DNA from: an uncultured Rhodopila sp.
Lineage (GTDB): Bacteria; Pseudomonadota; Alphaproteobacteria; Acetobacterales; Acetobacteraceae
Direction of reading: 5' to 3'
Assembly (NCBI GenBank): GCA_903851415.1
Contig: CAINOE010000143.1
Coordinates: 1-52,542, forward strand
DNA: 52,542 nt
Shown: one piece after another, positions 48,327 through 52,542 of the stretch
Position numbering within the stretch: position 1 is the first letter of the stretch
How the letters are laid out: the number at the start of each line of letters is the position of its first letter
Notes under the pieces: model-generated
The model's database searches: none
The model's input: only the letters and a program-made list of their open reading frames with translations
What the model was told of the DNA's origin: nothing
Made by a program: the position numbers and the translations under genes

Positions 48327-48938
48327 TTAGACAGATGCATGGCCCCGCTGACCCACCCACCAGGTCGCAAAGCCGGCGGCGGCGATTGCCAGGACGGCGA
48401 CGGTGACAAGCAGGGCAGACTGTTCGAGCCAACCCATCGCCGGCACGGCCACAAGCATGATGGCGCCGACAGCGCAAATCCGCCAGACGCGCGATTGCAA
48501 TCCGGCGGTAAAGGTGCCGAGGGCGAGCAGGGTCATCATCGCGAGCGAGGTCGCGCTGGTGTTCAACACATTCTGCACGACAGTATTGAACAGGATATAG
48601 ACGGTGAAAATCAGCGCCAACCAGCTTAGCGCCTGCGTGTATGCCAGTTGCAGGCGGCCTTCCGGGGTCGCGAAATGGCGCCACCCTGCAGCGACGCAAA
48701 TGCCGCCGAAAACCGGTGTCAGCACCGCCCAATAGCCCGCCGGCAGATGGAAGGTTACTCCCGCCAACGCCAGCGCCAGCATGGCAATGTAAGGCGAATC
48801 CTGCACAAGCCAGCTTCGCAGCGCCGATCGCCAGGACAGCGCGCCGACGGGTGCAACATCCGGCACGAGGCCGGGCTTGGTATCTTCGCGGAGATCGTCC
48901 GCCGAAGCGAGTTCATGTGTCATGGTCGCGCCGGTCAT
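48327..48938 (-). CDS. Polytopic membrane protein of unknown function
   Basis: A 203-residue protein. A hydrophilic N-terminus (1-38) leads to about six membrane helices (SPYIAMLALALAGVTFHL; WAVLTPVFGGICVAAGW; TQALSWLALIFTVYILFNTVV; SLAMMTLLALGTFTAGL; ICAVGAIMLVAVPAMGWL; ALLVTVAVLAIAAAGFATWWVG). No conserved motif was recognised. ATG 48938 has AAAGG upstream. It is 122 bases upstream of the dehydrogenase gene and may be co-transcribed. Confidence 0.7.
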   Translation of the reverse strand: MTGATMTHELASADDLREDTKPGLVPDVAPVGALSWRSALRSWLVQDSPYIAMLALALAGVTFHLPAGYWAVLTPVFGGICVAAGWRHFATPEGRLQLAYTQALSWLALIFTVYILFNTVVQNVLNTSATSLAMMTLLALGTFTAGLQSRVWRICAVGAIMLVAVPAMGWLEQSALLVTVAVLAIAAAGFATWWVGQRGHASV

Positions 48939-49159
48939 GATGATGCCTTTCAATTCTTTGCCATGCCGTGCCATTCCGCCAGTTGCTCAAAACGAGAGGA
49001 ACCCCGCGCGCGGCGGCATGCGTAACTACAGATCCAGCCTGTCCCCGGGCCGCCGCGGCCGAGTGGAACCGGCGGCCTTCCGCCCCGCCATCGGGGCCGT
49101 CGAAAGGCGGCGAAGTCTCGACAGGCATGCGCCAATCCCCGCCGCCGGGTGCTCAGGTA

Positions 49160-49336
49160 TCAGGGGCTGATGCGGACTCCGCCGAAGATGCCCAGCAGCC
49201 AAAGTACAATGAGAACAACCAAGACCAGGCCAAGCACGCCGCCAAGTCCCGAAGTGCCGTAACGATTGTAGCCATAGTAGCCGCCGCCGCCGCCCAGCAG
49301 CAAGATCAAGATGACGACGATGAGAATCGTAGACAT
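49160..49336 (-). CDS. DUF3309-type hydrophobic microprotein
   Basis: A 58-residue gene. It begins MSTILIVVILILLLGGGGGY, continues with a Gly/Tyr-rich turn (YGYNRYGTSG) and a second membrane helix (GLGGVLGLVLVVLIVLWLLG), ending FGGVRISP. The pattern, including the last residues, is that of DUF3309, a widespread two-helix inner-membrane peptide of unknown role. AGGTGG stands before the ATG. It is grouped with CsbD and entericidin genes, both associated with stress. Confidence 0.8.
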   Translation of the reverse strand: MSTILIVVILILLLGGGGGYYGYNRYGTSGLGGVLGLVLVVLIVLWLLGIFGGVRISP

Positions 49337-49404
49337 AGTCCACCTGTCGGTCGATGTTCAGTTTCGGAGAAAGTCCGGTGCATTCGTCGCGCCGGGCCTT
49401 GGTC

Positions 49405-49587
49405 CTATTGCTTCACAGCGTCTCGAAGCGTGTCCTTCACACCGCCGGCAGCGTTTTGAATCTTGCCTTCCAACCGGTCGGCCTCTCCTTCGGCTTGCAG
49501 CTTGACATCGCCTACCGCCTTGCCCACGGCCGCTTTGATTGATCCCTTAACTTGTTTCGCCGAACCGGCGATCCGGTCCTTGTCCAT
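49405..49587 (-). CDS. CsbD-like stress protein
   Basis: A 60-residue hydrophilic helical protein, MDKDRIAGSAKQVKGSIKAA..., with the Lys/Gly/Ala pattern of the CsbD family (KGSIKAAVGKAVGDVKLQAEGEADRLEGKIQNAAGGVKD). CsbD genes respond to general stress in many bacteria; the molecular role is unknown. TAGGAGG lies six bases before the ATG. It sits between the DUF3309 and entericidin genes on one strand. Confidence 0.9.
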   Translation of the reverse strand: MDKDRIAGSAKQVKGSIKAAVGKAVGDVKLQAEGEADRLEGKIQNAAGGVKDTLRDAVKQ

Positions 49588-49676
49588 CGTAGCCTCCTAA
49601 ATTTCCGCTGCTACACTCCCGCCATTTCGACGGGAGAACCTCATCGCGCTGGAGACAGCTATGCTCCATCGCTCCG

Positions 49677-49838
49677 CTAGAGTCCCGACTTGACCTCGTC
49701 GGCGGAATTCGTCACCGCATGACCAGCGGCACTCACGTCCTGGCCGACACCCGCCGTCGTGTTGCAGGCACCCAACAGCGCGATCACGCCTGCCAGCAGG
49801 ACAAGATTGAGGAGGACAGCAGCGATTTTCCCGCGCAT
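49677..49838 (-). CDS. Entericidin A/B family lipoprotein
   Basis: A 53-residue precursor with the entericidin pattern: basic start MRGKIAAVLLN, hydrophobic stretch, lipobox LLGAC (Cys25), then NTTAGVGQDVSAAGHAVT. It ends SADEVKSGL. The mature product is a small amphipathic membrane lipopeptide, related to the EcnA/EcnB bacteriolytic pair. GGAGAGG precedes the ATG by six bases. A perfect FNR/FixK box lies 56 bases before the start, which points to control by oxygen. Confidence 0.88.
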   Translation of the reverse strand: MRGKIAAVLLNLVLLAGVIALLGACNTTAGVGQDVSAAGHAVTNSADEVKSGL

Positions 49839-49893
49839 TATAACCTCTCCCCACCTTCGGCTACTAACGGAACACTACAGCGACAAAATTCCA

Positions 49894-49907
49894 TTGATCT
49901 GAATCAA
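49894..49907 (-). promoter_or_regulatory. FNR/FixK-type box upstream of the entericidin gene
   Basis: TTGAT-CTGA-ATCAA is a perfect match to the Crp/FNR consensus TTGAT-N4-ATCAA. Its centre is about 45 bases from a start point predicted from TTAGTA (49862-49867), roughly the class II activator position. It could also act on something rightward, but no gene lies near on that side. Confidence 0.6.
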
Positions 49908-50493
49908 GATCACGAGAAATTGCCGGAACGCTGGGTCGTTTATCCGGTGTAAGGCCGAGAGACACGGGTTCCGCGTCAGCAGGCGGAAATCGCCCGTCAT
50001 GCCAGGCGTAGTTCGGCTAAATCGAGCTCGGTGCACCTGTGTGCCGCTGACACCGGTGATACAGATGATCGGCAGGGTCCCCGAAAATGGCGCTATTCGC
50101 GCCGGCCCAACCAGATCGATCGGTCGTCAAACGATACCGTTACTTGGTGTGCCGACGGTCTTGCTTGATCGGATTTATGCATCGCCGTTTCCAGGCTTTT
50201 CTCGCACCGGGACAGTGTGAAGATCTCCCGCCGAAGCTGCGGCGCCGACCGCCGCGCGCGTCGGCGCTGAAAGCGCGGGTTCGTTTGATGGAACGCAACG
50301 ATGATGGCGAATGGCACGGACAGTCTCAGCGTCATTTGCAACGAATAGTGCCATGGATGCTTTGCCGGATTATTGCGAATGAATAGAACGCTCAATACCG
50401 GGTCCCGAAGCTACTCCCATCGCCATGGCAAATCACCGCACTGCCAAGCCCGCCCGCGGCGCAAGCTTGAATTGCTGGCGAGACATCCCATCT
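49908..50493. other. Region without a supported gene
   Basis: Several short frames of about 100 codons exist, but none has a ribosome site, family resemblance or protein-like composition. The area may contain decayed sequence. A near copy of the phasin-promoter palindrome begins at its right end. Confidence 0.4.
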
Positions 50494-50511
50494 GCTTTTT
50501 GTGCAGCGCAA
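50494..50511. promoter_or_regulatory. Near copy of the phasin-promoter palindrome
   Basis: GCTTTTTGTGCAGCGCAA matches the first 17 bases of the site upstream of the phasin gene at 16 positions. The arms TTGTGC/GCGCAA keep five of six pairs. It overlaps the proposed GTG start of the acetyltransferase gene, which makes that start doubtful. Confidence 0.4.
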
Positions 50512-51133
50512 CATAACCTCCGCCGACGCCCGCCAGACCGGCGCCCTGTTCGCCGGGGGCAACATCCGCAGGCTGCTCGCGGGGGAACGCGGGCGACTCC
50601 GCGACCACCTGCTGCGCCTCAGCCCGGCCGATCGGCAGTTTCGCTTTCTCGGCTGCGTCGGCGATGACGCCATCAAAGCCTATACCGGGACGCTGCTGTC
50701 GCCCGGCGTGACCGTGCTGGGCTGTTTCGTCCGCGGCGTGCTGCGCGCTGTCGGCGAACTGCACCGGCAAGGCAGCGGCCGGGTCGCCGAAGTGGCGATC
50801 ACCGTCGAACACCCGTTCCAGGGCCGCGGCATCGGCACCGAGTTGCTATGGCACCTCGTGGACATCGCCCGCAACCGCGGCATTCGGACGCTGCATTGCT
50901 TCTGCCTGATCGACAACACCCGGGCACAGAAGATCGCGCGCAAACTGGGCGGCGCGATCAATACCGCCGATGGCGCGGTCGAGGCCGAAATCGTGCATCC
51001 GTGGCCGAGTTGCCTGTCGCTGCTCAGCGAGGCGAACGCCAACGGTCAGGCTGTGCTGCAAGCGTGGTGGCTCAGACCTTTGGAAGAAGCGCCTGTCGAA
51101 CCCGGGCCATCAGCCGTGGCGCGGAACTTCTGA
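50501..51133 (+). CDS. GNAT family N-acetyltransferase
   Basis: A 210-residue acyl-CoA-dependent acetyltransferase. The GNAT core is clear: LSPADRQFRFLG, VLGCFVRGVLRAVGELHRQ (beta 2-4), and AEVAITVEHPFQGRGIGTELLWHLVDIARNRGIRTLHCFCL with the Q-x-x-G-x-G/A acetyl-CoA loop QGRGIG. The acceptor is unknown. The only conventional start is GTG 50501, with no clear ribosome site and inside a palindrome, so the true N-terminus is uncertain. The 3' end overlaps the convergent thioesterase gene by 24 bases. Confidence 0.82.
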   Translation: MQRNITSADARQTGALFAGGNIRRLLAGERGRLRDHLLRLSPADRQFRFLGCVGDDAIKAYTGTLLSPGVTVLGCFVRGVLRAVGELHRQGSGRVAEVAITVEHPFQGRGIGTELLWHLVDIARNRGIRTLHCFCLIDNTRAQKIARKLGGAINTADGAVEAEIVHPWPSCLSLLSEANANGQAVLQAWWLRPLEEAPVEPGPSAVARNF

Positions 51134-51532
51134 CGGCAGGAAACGGGCGACGATATCCCGGGCGAGGCGAACCGGCTTGCGCGTGGCGGAGTCCAGGCAG
51201 CACCAGCAGCTTTCGACCTCGACCAGGACGTCATCGCCCTTGTTGATGATCGTCTTGTAGAACGCCCGGGCACCCTGCAGTTTCTGCAGCACCACCTTGA
51301 CCACGATATGATCGTCCAGGACCGCCGGGCGCAGGTAGCTGATCTCGTGCTTCAGGGCGACCCAGAGATGCGCCGCGGCGACCTCCTTCGGCGCCAGGCG
51401 GCGCCAGTGGCGCAGCACCGCCGCCTGCACCCAGGTCAGGTAGACGGCATTGTTGACATGGCCCATTTCGTCGATTTCGTTCGCCGCGACGTAGACCTCA
51501 TACTCGTAAGTGTTGGGAGGCTGGAGCGGCAT
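51110..51532 (-). CDS. Acyl-CoA thioesterase, 4-hydroxybenzoyl-CoA thioesterase/YbgC type
   Basis: A 140-residue hot-dog-fold thioesterase. EIDEMGHVNNAVYLTWVQAA carries the catalytic Asp/Glu-x-x-GHVNN pattern of the family; later strands include LRPAVLDDHIVVKVVLQKLQGARAFYKTIIN and DDVLVEVESCWCCLD. It probably hydrolyses short-chain or aromatic acyl-CoA. Its start is 39 bases from that of the divergent TetR regulator, which may control it. Confidence 0.87.
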   Translation of the reverse strand: MPLQPPNTYEYEVYVAANEIDEMGHVNNAVYLTWVQAAVLRHWRRLAPKEVAAAHLWVALKHEISYLRPAVLDDHIVVKVVLQKLQGARAFYKTIINKGDDVLVEVESCWCCLDSATRKPVRLARDIVARFLPSEVPRHG

Positions 51533-51571
51533 GGCTTGATCCTTATGGACAGCGCCGGCATATTGTCACCG

Positions 51572-52192
51572 ATGACAGTAGCAGATGGCGCACGATCTGT
51601 TAAGGGCGTGCGTCGTCGCCATCCGCCCGCCGCGATGCGGGCCGAGGTGATCCGGGCGGCGCGCGATCTGCTGCGCACCGAGGGTCCGCAGGCAATCACC
51701 CTGAAAGCGGTGGCGGTTCGGGCGGGCGTGACACACGGCAACGTGACCTATCATTTCGGCACCGTGGCAGCTCTGCATAGCGCCCTGATCTCAACAATCA
51801 TTGAGGATCTCACCGCCGCGACGGCCACCGCGGTCGCCAGGCTGCGCGCGCACGAGATCGGCCCGCGCGACGTGGTCGATGTGGTGTTCGATGCATTGGT
51901 CTCAGGGGGCGCGGGCCGTCTGATTGCCTGGCTCGTCGCGACCGGCGCCGGCCATCGGCTGACGCCGCTCTACGCGATGATAGCGGAACTCGTTGGCGGG
52001 TTGGCGGAAGGCGATGCGGGGGAAAAGGCCGGGGGGCTGCCCGCCGTCGGGTTGATGATGGCGGCGGTTGTGGTCCCGGCCCTGGGCGGGTCGCTTATCG
52101 GCGCCGACATCGAGGCGGCGCTCGGCCTGCCGGAGGGCAGCGTGAAACAGGTTGTCGCGGACGGGATGGCGGGGTTGCGCGAGGGACGATAG
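51572..52192 (+). CDS. TetR family transcriptional regulator
   Basis: A 206-residue repressor-type protein. The N-terminal helix-turn-helix is typical: AEVIRAARDLLRTEGPQAITLKAVAVRAGVTHGNVTYHFGTVAALHSALIS. The C-terminal ligand domain is helical and unassigned. ATG 51572 gives a short basic lead before the HTH; an ATG at 51545 is an alternative. It is divergent from the thioesterase gene with a minimal gap, so it probably controls that gene and itself, with an acyl-CoA or aromatic ligand as a guess. Confidence 0.85.
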   Translation: MTVADGARSVKGVRRRHPPAAMRAEVIRAARDLLRTEGPQAITLKAVAVRAGVTHGNVTYHFGTVAALHSALISTIIEDLTAATATAVARLRAHEIGPRDVVDVVFDALVSGGAGRLIAWLVATGAGHRLTPLYAMIAELVGGLAEGDAGEKAGGLPAVGLMMAAVVVPALGGSLIGADIEAALGLPEGSVKQVVADGMAGLREGR

Positions 52193-52252
52193 CGCGAATT
52201 CCGCCAGCCACCGTCGAAAGCTTGAACCTCCTATCGATGCACTTAGCTACCA

Positions 52253-52542
52253 TTATGAGGGCGGATAGAAAAAGTAACTAACCGGGTACCGCTCGTTTAT
52301 TCGGTCTGTAACCTTATCTATGAGAGCGCGATCTGCAGGCTGGTCCTCCCGTGTGACTACGGATCCCCTTATATTCCGGAGTGTCCTCACGACTCCTGAT
52401 GCCTCATCTGTGATTTCATGACGCGACCTCACCTCATCCACCACTTCTTTCATCCTAAACGCTATGGCCGCGTAAGCAGACTGCATGCCTGCTAGGCGTT
52501 CAATCTCATCCTCAAGTTTGAGGTATGGCTTGGCGACGGCAA
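52253..52542 (-). CDS. C-terminal end of an unknown protein, cut by the window edge
   Basis: The frame is open from the right edge to TGA at 52253-52255, giving at least 96 residues. The visible part has a helical coiled-coil-like stretch (KLEDEIERLAGMQSAYAAIAFRMKEVVDEVRSR), then a charged alpha/beta segment ending INERYPVSYFFYPPS. No family was recognised. Base and codon use are clearly AT-richer than the rest of the window (many A/T third positions), which suggests acquired DNA. Confidence 0.6.
   Translation of the reverse strand, partial: AVAKPYLKLEDEIERLAGMQSAYAAIAFRMKEVVDEVRSRHEITDEASGVVRTLRNIRGSVVTREDQPADRALIDKVTDRINERYPVSYFFYPPS

Noticed and set aside
49950..50400. Insertion sequence remnant
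   Set aside because: Some short stretches looked like worn coding sequence, but no transposase motif, terminal repeat or target duplication could be shown.
1..52542. CRISPR arrays, tRNA and rRNA genes
   Set aside because: No regularly spaced direct repeats, no tRNA cloverleaf with a CCA-adjacent acceptor, and no rRNA segment were seen by eye; a tRNAscan or Infernal run would be needed to be certain.

Overview
The window is GC-rich bacterial DNA with genes packed closely on both strands. The gene set (phasin, ClpS-ClpA, an RNase E with a long acidic insertion in its S1 domain, a SPOR-tailed D,D-carboxypeptidase, a ScfR/RamB-type regulator beside isocitrate lyase, entericidin, CsbD and DUF3309 microproteins) fits an alphaproteobacterium. 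The style of the short GTCATG-type palindromic repeats suggests Acetobacteraceae or a close relative; that placement is an inference from content, not a computed assignment.

Layout. 1-2.5 kb: clpA (cut by the left edge), clpS and a phasin gene with a clear promoter and a 19-bp palindrome. 2.8-7.4 kb: D,D-carboxypeptidase, an unknown protein paired with rpiA, map and radC. 7.6-10.6 kb: isocitrate lyase divergent from its probable regulator. 10.7-19.0 kb: RNase E, then divergently an amidase, PBP1A and prfB, the last with an intact programmed +1 frameshift. 19.0-21.2 kb: a coiled-coil membrane protein with a possible coupled leader ORF, and an acyl-CoA-dehydrogenase-like flavoprotein with a GlcG-like protein. 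21.4-24.5 kb: three overlapping genes for a MotA/ExbB-type channel, a long coiled-coil MotB/OmpA partner and a periplasmic OmpA-like protein. 24.6-24.83 kb: a compact minus-strand unit made of a hairpin, a perfect extended Shine-Dalgarno, a 21-codon ORF and an intrinsic terminator. 24.9-32.4 kb: iron-dependent alcohol dehydrogenase, then a leftward series of seven genes (two small membrane proteins, a lipoprotein lipase, a beta-hydroxyacid dehydrogenase, a YmdB-type phosphoesterase, a two-lobed retropepsin-like protease and a PiT phosphate transporter behind a Pho-box-like site). 32.5-37.2 kb: a YdeP-type molybdoenzyme and a GH5 glycosidase with three tandem modules and no signal peptide. 37.4-43.9 kb: a two-gene locus, SNF2-like helicase plus adenine-specific DNA methyltransferase, resembling DrmD and DrmMI of class 1 DISARM but without drmA, drmB or drmC. 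44.0-48.9 kb: an enoyl-CoA hydratase, a DUF1902 protein, a decayed second hydratase gene, an unknown protein, a D-lactate/glycolate dehydrogenase and a membrane protein. 49.2-49.9 kb: DUF3309, CsbD and entericidin microprotein genes, the last with a perfect FNR/FixK box. 50.5-52.2 kb: GNAT acetyltransferase, thioesterase and TetR regulator. The last 300 bases turn AT-richer and hold the end of an unfamiliar gene.

How they work together. Several groups are housekeeping: cell wall (D,D-carboxypeptidase, amidase, PBP1A), protein turnover (ClpS-ClpA, methionine aminopeptidase), RNA turnover and termination (RNase E, RF2), and carbon storage or C2 metabolism (phasin, isocitrate lyase with ScfR). 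The parts most worth a second look are the 21-codon microgene with its structured leader, the helicase-methyltransferase pair, and the three-gene ion-driven envelope complex.
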